Origin: Calonectria ilicicola
Lineage: Eukaryota > Ascomycota > Sordariomycetes > Hypocreales > Nectriaceae
Length of the DNA: 64,000 nucleotides
Assembly (NCBI GenBank): GCA_020809705.1
Contig: CP085827.1
Coordinates: 682,001-746,000, forward strand
Reading direction: 5' to 3'
Each line of letters begins with the position of its first letter. Within the stretch, counting starts at the first letter, position 1. Of this stretch, positions 36,690 through 46,915 are shown in pieces. Below the pieces are notes generated by a model. That model saw only the letters and a list, made by a program, of their open reading frames with translations. It made no database searches and had not been told where the DNA came from. The translations under genes were made by a program, and so were the position numbers.

Positions 36690-38374
36690 ATGTCTTTCGT
36701 AGTCGATAACCGAAATTCAACAGCACTAGGCGAAGCTGACTTTTCTTCCCATGATGAAGCTAGTGTGCCTTCATCAACATGGGAAGATTCGACACCGTCT
36801 ACGAGCGCAAGAGCTGATACAACTGTCACTGCCCCGCGTGTAAAACGAATCCAGCGTATTTTGATCATGGTGCAATTATGCAGCGTGAAATTTTCCTCCA
36901 GCGTCATTAATGGCTTTGTGATTGTAGGACTGCCGTCTATTACTGATGACTTACAACTCCCAGACTCATTGGCATTCTGGCCCGCATCAGTATCTGGATT
37001 GGCTACAGCCTCAACTATCTTGCTGGCTGGATCAGTTGCTGATGCTGTGGGGCCAAGATGGGTCGAACTTGTGGGATGCTTTATCAGTGGAGTGTTTATG
37101 GTGGGATCCGGAGTATCAAGAACAGGACAACAGTTCGTCGCTATGCGCGCTATCCAAGGCGTCGGTCTTTCTCTTCACCTTGCATCTTCCGTCGCTATTA
37201 TTACGAGCATCTTGCCCCAAGGCAGGTCTCGGAATCTAGCTTTCTCGTTGTTTGGGTTAAGCCAGCCCCTCGGATTCTCTGCCAGACTTATCCTTGGCGG
37301 TGTTTTCGTGGATACTGTCGGTTGGAGAGCCGGATGGTATCTTTCTGGTGGCCTTACTTTATCATCTACATTACTTGGGCTCTGGGCCATCCCGAACCGG
37401 GACCAAGCGAATATCTTTGAAGGGATTAGGATACGAGTGGATTTCGTAGGGGCAATCCTGGCTTCTGCATTCATGGCAACGCTGTGCTATTTACTTGCGT
37501 GAGAATCTCTTGAAAATAACCATATCCAATGCTAATCTTGCACATAGCGTATTGAGTACAGATATCGGCCGTATTAAAAGTACAAGTAGCATCGCCCTAC
37601 TCTGTCTGATTGTGATCACTTTACCTGCTTTTATTGCTTGGTGTCACTATCGGACCTGCCAGAGAAAGCCGGCTTTGATTCCCAATTCACTATGGGCGAA
37701 TATAACTTTCTCGAGCATTTGCATTGCTATCAGTATATCATTTGCTGTTCTAAATTCATTAGAGTTGTTTGCAAGTTTATTGTAAGCGAGGAATGCTAAT
37801 TAATGAGAAAAACACTAATCATCCTTGCAGCTTTCAACAAATACAGCGTCTTTCAGCTCTACAAGCGTCCATACGTATCCTGCCAAGCCTTGTAGTTGGT
37901 ACATGACTTAGCCTCACAATGGGTTTGGTTGTGCATAGGGTACACGTCATTTGGATTGTCACGCTAAGTTCAGTACTTTGTGCTGGATCTCCTCTTTTAA
38001 TGGCGCTCGCTAAGCCAGATGGGCCTTACTGGACCAATGCTTTTTTTGCACAAATACTCCAACCCATAAGTTGCAATACAATGTTCACAGTAGGACTAAT
38101 TATTATCACGGATATATTTCACAAAGATAAGCAAGCGTTGGCTGGGGCTGTGTTCAATACAGCAGCGCAATTCGGGAGCGCATTGGGACTCGCTATTTTA
38201 CAAGTCATATCAACTTGTGTCACAAATAATTATCAACAAGAGCCTAAAGACGAGGCGCTTCTTGTTGGTTATCGAGCTAGCTTCTGGACTATGCTCGGTT
38301 TCATGGTGCTATGTGTAGTTGTTGGGGCGGTTGGACTTCGCAATGTAGGTCGAATTGGACTCAAGCAGGACTAA
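36690..38374 (+). pseudogene. MFS drug:H+ antiporter (DHA2-type) with one in-frame stop
   Basis: Exons 36690-37498, 37548-37781 and 37831-38374 form one continuous phase of 529 codons, typical of 14-TM DHA2 exporters. Seen: a cytoplasmic N-terminus, GLPSITDDLQLPDSLAFWPAS after TM1, RAIQGVGLSL (antiporter motif C region), and late DHA2-like text ALAKPDGPYWTNAFFAQILQPIS and ALAGAVFNTAAQFGSALGL. A TGA at 37904-37906 interrupts exon 3 between LPSLVVGT and LSLTMGLVVHR. Reading is in frame on both sides. The only local intron option (40 nt, GTACAT...CATAG) breaks the frame. The gene is therefore probably a recent pseudogene, or the base is an assembly error. The ATG at 36690 is preferred over 36597 because homologous text starts later. 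Confidence 0.75.
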
Positions 38375-38572
38375 TAAATGACTACCGTCTTGACAGGGAA
38401 CATGTTTCAGTCTGCCAGCCTGGAGGCATTGGGCTTTCTGGGGGAAGCCTTGGCTGAACCAACTCCTAGATTTTTTAACTAGAAATACAAACAAATTCAG
38501 AATTATGGATAGAACCCAACCTGCTTCTTATTCCGCATCTTATTTCATATCTTCCATTTTAGAACCAACCCT

Positions 38573-39714
38573 TCAAGTATAAGCAGGAGGATCAAGTTGA
38601 GCAATTGCGTAGGATGGTGGTGTTTCTTCAACCCCTTCTCGGCGTCCGGTGAGGACAACGGGCCGTCGAATTCTGATAATTCTTGAGCTGTTAGAGAAAG
38701 AATCAACAGGCTCATCAATCATCATGGTAACCGTTAAAAGCGAAATTTCGAGCACAAGGGTGTGTGAAATCTTGAGGTTGTTGCTGATCGTTTCGTCGCA
38801 TGCAAAAGTTCTCCTCCGCTTCGATGCCATTTTTGCAATAGGACCATATTCAAACTCCAATTCTGAAAAAGTTCCCTTTGTGCCTTGGCCTGACTTCCAA
38901 CCAGTGCGTATGCGCCCTTTAGCCAGCGTGTGAGTGTTGGTTCGCGTCGAATTGTTGAGCGAGTTGCCTCCATTGCGCACATGTTGATCGCAGTGGGTCA
39001 GCGTGAGCTCCACAGTTTCTTCAAACTTCCATTTGACGCCGGTGAGCTCCCACGCACAAGTCTCTCCTTCCGATTGGTTCTTCAGCACACAAAGTAGCAG
39101 TCGTACTTTGTTTAAGTCATCAGGGTGAATGACCTGTTTGATCGAAAGGCAAGCATCTATCCTTGGCCCCTGAAAGCTCAATTGGATATCACGAGGCAGA
39201 CCTGGTTCACAGAGTGAGCGGCCTACAACAAAGTGTTTTTCCCATTTCACAAGTTGCCCAGTGGCCAAGGCTAACTCGGCACGTAATTCATAAGTGATGG
39301 AGATGAGAGGTGTATCCAATGATGAAGGGGCATCGTTGTTCAAGCGCTTGGGGAAGGTAAACGAAGTTTTCCCATCAGTTAGGGTTGTAAAGCTGTTTAT
39401 AAGTATCCACCGCTCAAGTTCGGTATATTTATGAGTACAATCGGAACAATTTGGTGTAAAGACTGCTTATAATGACGGTGAAGATTCAGCACAATAGCAA
39501 AGCTCTCCACATCAATCGCCTCGCTAGCTTCCAACGCTATGTCTCCGATTAATGGGGCACCAGAAAAAGTCTCGATTCCTTCAATGAGCATAATGGTAGG
39601 GGTTTGTAAAAGCCATTCCGTTCTCACAGGAGACTGAGTCGAATTGCGCTTGCGCAGCGGTTTTGCCGGCAGAAATTTGGCAGCCTGTTCCTGCATACGA
39701 GTTAAAATATTCAT
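38573..39714 (-). pseudogene. arrestin-like (alpha-arrestin) protein gene with a frame break
   Basis: Two frames must be joined. The first, from ATG 39714, encodes LLQTPTIMLIEGIETFSGAPLIG and VLNLHRHYKQSLH, like the start of an arrestin N-domain. The second, open from 39466 downwards, encodes THKYTELERW, LTDGKTSFTFPKRLN, SITYELRAELAL (the usual end of the N-domain) and a C-domain, ending with PPSYAIAQLDPPAYT. The PPSY and PPAY elements are typical docking sites for HECT ubiquitin ligases, fitting an adaptor for transporter endocytosis. Between 39397 and 39466 I find no intron that reconciles the frames, so a 1-2 nt indel is likely. It could be a real lesion or a sequence error. Confidence 0.55.
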
Positions 39715-40582
39715 TTCAATGATGGTGTTAATGATAGACGCATGCCAATCATGCAATAAAAAGAGGTGCGAAGGAGCGAAATTTGGATAGATATTATCTG
39801 GAACTTGATGCTGAATAATTCAGGTGATTTGACTGATTCTGCGCATGAAGAAGAAGTGCTTCAGAAAACTCGGCCTCATTCACCCAGGTATCTAAGAGAT
39901 GCAATAAAAGGGAAGATTCATTGCTTCTTATTTCCAAACTTCAGGGGACTAACCCCGCAGCTGAACATTCCAAGTCAGCTGCATCGAGACCTCGGGATAT
40001 TGGCCAACGGCGCATGCCCTTTGAGCCATCACAACAGCTCGAGAGACCCTTAGGATTCATTGCCGATATCTGATATGCCGAGGAAAAATTCGACAGTCGG
40101 GGAGCAGATCGCAAACTCCTTCCTTTGACTTAAATGACTCGTGGCGTTAGCTTCGTTCGGTTAGTTTAGCGTCGTCTGTGTGACGGATTTCCTGGTGCTA
40201 GACATTTGTCTTGGAGTGGACCCGATCGCAATGGGTTTCCTCAATCGCGGAGACTCCATAAAACGTGAAAGTCCTAGTCACACTCGTATGAGCGGACGGC
40301 TTCCTACCTCATAATAGTCAAACAAAAAATTTCCGGAAGCAATGACTCAATCAAAGTCCACCCCGGCTCTGGGGTCATGTGGACTGCTAACGTCTGGCCC
40401 AAAGAAACCCCGAAACTTCAAGTGTGGGCCGAGAGGGGGCCGAGATGCGTATTACAGCGTGATTAATGACTAAGAGTTGACTCAAACAATTAATATAATG
40501 CTGTATTGTTATATAACCCCGTTGGTTTTAGATCTTTCCACCTAACCTTTCCGTCTTTTGCCCACACTCCACTCGATCCACC
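39715..40582. other. intergenic, no supported gene
   Basis: Spacer between the arrestin-like gene and the PLP enzyme. The last ~100 bp are AT-rich and serve as promoter of the latter. Nothing else was seen. Confidence 0.45.
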
Positions 40583-41539
40583 ATGTCACCAAAGGCCCCA
40601 ATGCCCGTCTCTTCGATCCTGGACGCTGTTGGCAGTACGCCTGTCGTACGGCTTCGACGCATCGTCCCGCCGGACTCTGCAGACGTCTTTGTAAAAATTG
40701 AATACATGAATCCAACAGGCTCTTACAAGGACAGAATGGCAAAATCCATGATTGAGCAGGCCGAACGCCGCGGAGATCTTAGACCTGGCATGACCGTTGT
40801 CGAGAGCACAGCCGGTAGTACTGGCTCATCGCTGGCATTTGTTTGTGCTGTCAAAGGATACAAGTTCTTGGCACTTACATCTGATGCCTACGCGGAGGAG
40901 AAATTGCGAACTATGAGGGCCTTGGGATCCACACTAGACATCACACAGAATCCTTCAAAGAAGGTAACGGCGGACCTGATGACGTCGATGAAAGCTCGTG
41001 CGGCACAAATGGGTCTCCAGGACGATTATTTCTACACAGATCAATTCAGCAACTTGGATGCTCTTGTTGGATACTCAGAGATCGGCCATGAACTTGTGGA
41101 TCAGTTTCCCAGTGGGCTAGACGCTTTTTGCGGCGCATTTGGAACTGCAGGCATGGCGATGGGCGTGTCTAAAGTCATTAAGCCCAAGATGCCAGGAATC
41201 CGCGTCGTTCTATTAGAACCAGATTCAGCGGCGCTCTTATCCAAGGGTGAGGGCGGATCTCACTGTGTAGATGGAATTGCACCAGGTTTCATCTCCGCAC
41301 ACGTCGACAAAGAGCTATATGATGAAGTGCGCGCAGTTAGTGAGAAGGAAGCACGCGGAATGTGCCGTCGGCTCGCTAAGGAGGAGAGTTTGTTGGTGGG
41401 AACATCGTCGGGCCTCAATGTGGCTGCTGCCCTGCAGATTGCCAAGGAACTAGGCCCTGGTAAAAAGGTCCTCACGGTTGCATGTGACACAGGGCTGAAA
41501 TATTTGACTGGGTCACTCTTCTCGGAAGAAGCAAGCTGA
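40583..41539 (+). CDS. PLP-dependent cysteine-synthase-like enzyme
   Basis: A single exon encodes 318 aa, the normal length for the O-acetylserine sulfhydrylase fold. NPTGSYKDRM holds the Schiff-base lysine (K49). The substrate loop reads ESTAGSTGSSLAF where primary-metabolism cysteine synthases have a TSGNTG-type loop. GAFGTAGMAMG is the phosphate-binding loop and VGTSSGLNVAAA lies near the C-terminus. The changed substrate loop and NPTGSYKD (rather than NPGGSVKD) argue for a specialised beta-replacement or elimination enzyme rather than the housekeeping cysteine synthase. It has no targeting peptide. It is convergent with an ACC-synthase-like aminotransferase and close to a Zn2Cys6 regulator and an MFS pump, suggesting a small amino-acid-derived metabolite cluster. 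The precise substrate is unknown. Confidence 0.85.
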   Translation: MSPKAPMPVSSILDAVGSTPVVRLRRIVPPDSADVFVKIEYMNPTGSYKDRMAKSMIEQAERRGDLRPGMTVVESTAGSTGSSLAFVCAVKGYKFLALTSDAYAEEKLRTMRALGSTLDITQNPSKKVTADLMTSMKARAAQMGLQDDYFYTDQFSNLDALVGYSEIGHELVDQFPSGLDAFCGAFGTAGMAMGVSKVIKPKMPGIRVVLLEPDSAALLSKGEGGSHCVDGIAPGFISAHVDKELYDEVRAVSEKEARGMCRRLAKEESLLVGTSSGLNVAAALQIAKELGPGKKVLTVACDTGLKYLTGSLFSEEAS

Positions 41540-41694
41540 GCTCAACCGAGCTAGTCGTGTTGGGGCGCACGATTTAGACCCTGGTTTTTCATCATCTGAT
41601 TAGCAAAAAAAAAAAAAAGTCACTCATTCACGACGAGTGCAAGTCATATTCCCTCAAAATAATGTCTCAGTAGAAAAGTGATTTCATCCCTAAT

Positions 41695-41830
41695 ATTATC
41701 ATATGTTCAGTTGATTGTATCTTGGTCGGGCGAATCATATGGCCAAACTTAATTGTATCTGCCACCGTTGTGGCTTTGGAGCTCCCTCTAGGTTAGAGCC
41801 CACGATTTAACAAAAATTATCATATGTTCA
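41695..41830 (+). mobile_element. 5'-truncated copy of the SINE-like element with perfect 15 bp TSD
   Basis: A 106 bp insert (41710-41815) is flanked by perfect direct repeats ATTATCATATGTTCA at 41695-41709 and 41816-41830. Its last ~65 bp (from TTGTATCTGCCACCG to CACGATTTAACAAAA) closely match the tail of the tRNA-headed insertion at 24.75-24.81 kb. It lacks the tRNA part. Long TSDs plus 5' truncation are the hallmark of target-primed retroposition. Confidence 0.7.
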
Positions 41831-41984
41831 ATCATAACAGGAGAAAAGTGACACTGCGCATGAAATCCCATACGATCTCCCTCGAGATCATGGGCTCATA
41901 TGTCAACGACAGCAACGGACTTTATGTAACTTTTAACATAACTATTTCAATTTAATTGCAAAAATATAAATTTCAAGTCTAACT

Positions 41985-43704
41985 TTATCTTTGGACTTCA
42001 ATTTCTTGTAGTGACCTCCACAGACGATCTAAACCTTCCTTCAGAGCATCCTTGCCGACTGTAAAGGTCAACCGAAACCAACCGTACTCCTCTGACATAT
42101 AAATATGACCTGGCGCAATAATAACGCCATTTTTGATGCAGATATCTGCAATTCTGTTCTCAAAATCTTCATAAACCTTTGCATGAGGAGATGTTACACT
42201 TAGTACACCAGTGTCAATTGCCAGTAACGAATTTCGTGGCAGAAGCAAATGGCGAAGATCAAACCAAATAAAAAGACCAGCGTTTCTGACATTGTTAGCG
42301 AAGGTACCCCAGAGCTCCTGCTAACTTACGAATCATAGAAGCGAATCTTATGCTCGCGGAAGAAAGCAGTTGCCATGCTGTAATTCTCTCTCATCAAATC
42401 CAGCTTTTGTCTCATGAAGTTATTGAGCCAACCTCTGTCTTCAAGCATAGCGGCCCAAGCGTCTTGAATAAGATGAGGTGACCACGAAAACATACTAATA
42501 CCAGGATATTTCAAACTTAGCTTGTTTACTATGGCGCACTAGATTGTACGAACCTAATGCTTGACAATGCGCCCATGATTCCCTCATTTTGGGTGCATAC
42601 AAATCCCAGACGCAGGCCGTTAGCACAAAAGTCCTTGCTCGCACCGTAAAGGACGTGGTGGTGGGTCTTTTCGATTACGCCTTGGAGATCAAGCGATAAT
42701 GTAGACACGAAAGGTACACTATTTGAAGTTATTGAGTTTTGGAATATAGATTTTGCATAAATCTCATCACTTATGAAATGTAAGCCGTTTTGTCCGCACA
42801 GTGAGGCAAAGACATGCAAAGTCTCAGATGGCTAGTTATCGGTAGTGTTAGTGTTGAAAGATATGGTGTAAGACAAGAAACGAACATAGCATCTCCCAAA
42901 AGGATTGTGAGGACTAGAGCAGCGTGAGAATTGTGTGACTACCATTTTGGGTGTATAGTTACTGACTGGGAAATTAAAAGAGCTCGGACGCGAATACCGC
43001 CATTGTCCGCCCGACGAAGTGCGGCTTCGATCGCTTTCCTATTCACTTCAGGATCAAACAAGTCATCCAGTGTCGAATAACCTTCAACATCCCTATAGGG
43101 GATTCCAACGACCTGAACATTACTTCGATTTAGCAGATCAAATTTGAATCCATTGTAGAGTGGGAGTGGAATCAATATTGCGTCCCCTTCATCACAAATG
43201 GTCCATGCCAGGGCGTCTATGGCACTAGCAAGGCCTGGCGTGATGAAGACGTTGTCGACTCCAATTTGGTGCCGAGGTTTGAACTCCTCTGTCCAGTACG
43301 CTGCCACCGCACGGCGAAGTCTATGGGATCCTCGAGGACCAGTGCTATAAGTTAAGTGGTTAGTCGGGACAACATCAATCTAAACAAGTTATTCTCGAGA
43401 CGCTTTCGGGTGCTGTTATTAGGGCTAACCTGTTGTTTAAGAAAGTTTGCAATTTCATCATGCATTAGGCTATTTTCTGCCAAACGAAGAATAATTCTGA
43501 AAATGTCAACGACAATGAAAAGAATCCAAATAGATTATTCGCTCACGTTCCACTTGGGTTAGTTGGTGACCATGGATTCCCCATGGTCTTTTCTCGAGGT
43601 CCCCAAATATCGCGAGACAGCAGGCCCTGTGTGCCTCTTGTTGAAAGTTGGTAGCATTTTGCTGTTGCTTCCGTTGAAGTATCATGGGTGATTGCGCTCA
43701 TCAT
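41985..43704 (-). CDS. PLP-dependent aminotransferase class I/II, ACC-synthase-like
   Basis: Seven exons (minus): 43704-43547, 43496-43386, 43344-42967, 42913-42886, 42831-42554, 42494-42330, 42285-41985. Phases close to 472 aa. Domain landmarks in order: NPSGT-IILRLAENSL; TGPRGSHRLRRAVAAYW; ITPGLASAIDALAWTICDEGDAILIPLPLY; PHNPFGRCY; FISDEIYAKS; YGASKDFCANGLRLG with the PLP lysine in SKD; AGLFIWFDLR; and a C-terminal APGHIYMSEEYGWFRLTFTV carrying the carboxylate-binding arginine. This pattern fits ACC-synthase-like enzymes of fungi, many of which have other roles. The junction at 43385/43344 is the least certain. The gene is divergent from the Zn2Cys6 regulator across a 288 bp shared promoter and convergent with the cysteine-synthase-like gene. 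Substrate is not deducible. Confidence 0.82.
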
Positions 43705-43992
43705 AAATAGATTAGGTAGCTTAATCGACTTGTAATATAGCTGAAGTACTTAATATTGGAACCAATACCGAGTCTGATCTCGTGCGAGAGTTGCAGGCTT
43801 ATGAAGCTAAACTACTGGACGCTAAGAAGCCGAGGTGTGTTGGCTCGGGTTTGTGTCGGCTGAATATCTTTGCCCTTACTCAGCTCAAATGCACGGGCCA
43901 CCCTGGTAAAAGCCTCGGCGTCTTGAAGATCAATGACACTCAACTCGATGTGGTGGTGATGCTGATATCCAGCAAAAGTGATAGTTCCAGTT
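43705..43992. promoter_or_regulatory. shared divergent promoter (aminotransferase / Zn2Cys6 regulator)
   Basis: Only 288 bp separate the two ATGs, implying shared control. I could not identify an operator with confidence. Confidence 0.5.
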
Positions 43993-46470
43993 ATGGTTGA
44001 GTCTAGCAATTCCCCATCCGCCATTCGCCGAACTCGAGTTGCATGCAAGGCTTGCAACAGCAGACGTGTTAAATGTGATGCAGCTGATGGCATGCCGTGC
44101 ATGCATTGCCGCACACGGCAGACGTCCTGCGAATTGATTGAGTCGAAAAGAGGGAGGTATGAATAACATCCACCATATATTCCAGATGTCGTTTACTTTA
44201 CATTGTGAACAGAGCCACTAAATTGTAAAAATAGATATGCCCGACAGCAGTCCAACAAATCGCGCCGGAGTCTCGGGCGCGCCTCGTCAGGCCAGATACC
44301 AAATCCTTCAAATCTTCCGGATACGCCCCCAGATACTATACATGTGTCTGCACACGAGGACGATGCGCAAATACAGGAAACCCCCACTCCTATGGTTCAG
44401 TCACTACCTGCACAAGGGGCCCAGGCGAGACAGCCAGCTCAATCGGGAACCTCGCTCACCCTATCAACGATTGTTCAGATAGTTCACCATGTGAAGGAAG
44501 GCGATTTGGCCCCAATCCAAGCCACAGATTACGGATCAGTTTTTCCAACCGAGAAAGTGAGTCTGCAATCAAGCACTGAGCTGGGTCAGTCTCTATCACT
44601 ACAAGATGCTCTTGTTATGCCCGACCCACAAGTCAGTGACCAATTAATACGATCTTTCTTCCAAAACTTTCATCCTGCCTATCCGATAATAGATAGACTT
44701 TCCTTTATCAATCTTTACAAACAAGGCCGGGCTTCTCCACTTCTTCTACACACCATTTATCTGGTTGCCCTCACCTGTGGCCCTGAGCATCTTGTTCAAT
44801 TAGCGGGATTCACCGATCGTACAACAGCTAGAAAAACGCATTACCTTCGAGCAAAAGCCCTGTATGACACCGACCATGAAACAGACGCAACAAGCCTTGC
44901 CGGTGCTCTGCATTTGCTGAGCTTTTGGTGGTTTGGGCCAAGTGACCAAAAAGATTCGTGGTACTGGCAAGGTTGTGCCGTAACCTTGGCGCAATCTTTA
45001 GGGATGCATCGCTCGTACGTGCTATCCCGAATTGATCTTTCTTTGGGAAATTTGACAACTGAAACGAGATAATTCTAGGTTGGCACAACGCGGGATGAGC
45101 CAAAGATTAACATCCATTTGGAAGCGAATTTGGTGGTCCATATATGTACACTCCCTTATTCACATCGTCCATACTTCTCTGGAAGCTGACTGAATAGGAC
45201 CGCGATCGGCATGTAGCAGCGGCATTAGGCCGACCTTGCCGTATTCGAGATGAAGACTGCGATATCGAACCCTTGGACGAAAATGATCTCCTTGTTGACT
45301 TGGTTGATGATGAAGAACTTGTGCCAGCACAGGAACCTCATCACATCTCCTACTTCCTCGAGATCACAAAACTGTCCGCCATACGTGAGTTTGCAAGGAA
45401 TCCAAATGTCTCCAACTTTTACTTATATGCGTTGTCATACAGTTGGAGATATAGTAATTGGGGAATTCAGTCCTCGCAGGCCAGCGTTGGAGATTTACGA
45501 CACTGCTTATAATCTGGGACGCCTTCAAAGCTGGCATTCCCAAATACCGCATGTCATGAGTCATAACCCATCTCACGAATTATGCGCCGCATCTTTCTGG
45601 GCCCGGATGCTGGATGTGTCTTACCAGTAAAGCTTTGGATCACTGTTGCCACTATGATGATATTAATCAGTTACAGGAGTGCTCGCATTCTACTATTTCG
45701 GCCCAAGGTTGCCGAATGCGAAATGTTTTCGGAATCTGAGCGAGAGATGTGGGCACGTATGGCTGCCGACGCAATTACGCGTACCGCGGAAGATCTTCTA
45801 GCCACGGAAACAATTCATTATGCACAGCTTCATATGTACGTTTGGCCTCATCACTGGGGGAAGAGTAGGTTAATAATAGTATTTTAGCGTCCCCGCGTTG
45901 TTTAGCGCCTTATCCATACACACATTAGCTATGGGCCAGAAGAACACCATTCAACGACAATTGGCAGAGAACAAATCGCGTCAGTGCATCCTAGCTTTGG
46001 GCGAATTGTACAAAGTTTGGCCTGTGGGAATGTGGGTTGTGAAATCATTTGCGAACCTGCTACGGAGACTCATCAGGCGAGAGTATACATCCAATCAAAG
46101 ATCCCAGCCGAGCACAGAATCTGGAGGAGAGACAGATGGATGCAACGGAGCTGAGGTAGGTGCTGGTGCGCGTGGTGATTCTACAGTCCAGCAGCCTTCA
46201 TCTCTGCCTGAGCTTCAAAGTGCATCCATCCCTCACTACGACGTCGTAAACGGAACAAGTGGATGTTTCCCCAATGGCCAATCTGATAGAGGTCAAAATG
46301 CCCCTCTGTTTCAATCACACACTTACCCTGATCTGTTTAGAGGGCTTACTGATCAAGTTGTTTATGACTCGGCTTGGTTTGGGTGTCTGGAGAATATGCT
46401 TGATGTAGAACTGTTACAGAAGGAACTTGGCATATGTCCTCTAAATCTCACTCCTTTATCTGAGAGTTGA
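43993..46470 (+). CDS. Zn2Cys6 fungal transcription factor
   Basis: Seven exons: 43993-44156, 44235-45014, 45079-45145, 45198-45384, 45443-45626, 45677-45835, 45888-46470. Phases close to 707 aa. The N-terminal zinc cluster CKACNSRRVKCDAADGMPCMHCRTRQTSC has six cysteines in the standard spacing, preceded by basic residues and followed by a Ser/Pro/Gln linker. The fungal_trans middle homology region is clear: FFQNFHPAYPIIDRLSF, HLLSFWWFGPSDQKDSWYWQGCAVTLAQSLGMHRS, WKRIWWSIYDRDRHVAAALGRPCRI. The start codon agrees with the short distance to the zinc cluster. The gene probably controls the neighbouring PLP enzymes and MFS carrier, as cluster-specific regulators of this class often do; that role is inference. 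All splice sites are canonical or near-canonical. Confidence 0.9.
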
Positions 46471-46915
46471 AAGATGGAAATGTCTTGCAATAGGAATATA
46501 TAATTTTGAACAGCGCAGGGCACGTTTTTTTTTTTATAGAAAACTCATGGCACGTCAATAAATGACCTCATGGATCATGTGGCATGTTAAATTGGGTGGT
46601 TTTAGCGAGGAGCTAGCGAGCGGGGACTGCTGTCCAGGGGAAAGATCTCCCTTGACCTCGGTGTCTTGACAAACAAGTCGCCGCAGCCAAAGGAAGTGGT
46701 GATACGACCTCTAACCCACGACCATCTTTTAACCATCCCCGAAGCCGGGAATTTTATTATCTCAGGAGCTGGCCGTCAACCTGAAGCCAAATCCGCCGAG
46801 GCCACCCCAGCGAGTTCTAAAAATAAGGCAGCAACGTCAATTTTAAACCAAATCGTCTTTTTTCCAAGTAAATTCTTTTATTTTGCCTCGTGGGTCTAAG
46901 TGGCCTTTCCTGAAG
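46471..46915. other. intergenic / promoter of MFS gene
   Basis: It contains a short T run near 46528 and no coding feature. Confidence 0.5.

Noticed and set aside
37899..37938. Possible 40 nt intron removing the TGA of the DHA2 gene
   Set aside because: It would be shorter than the other introns, would delete conserved membrane-segment text and would put the remainder out of frame.
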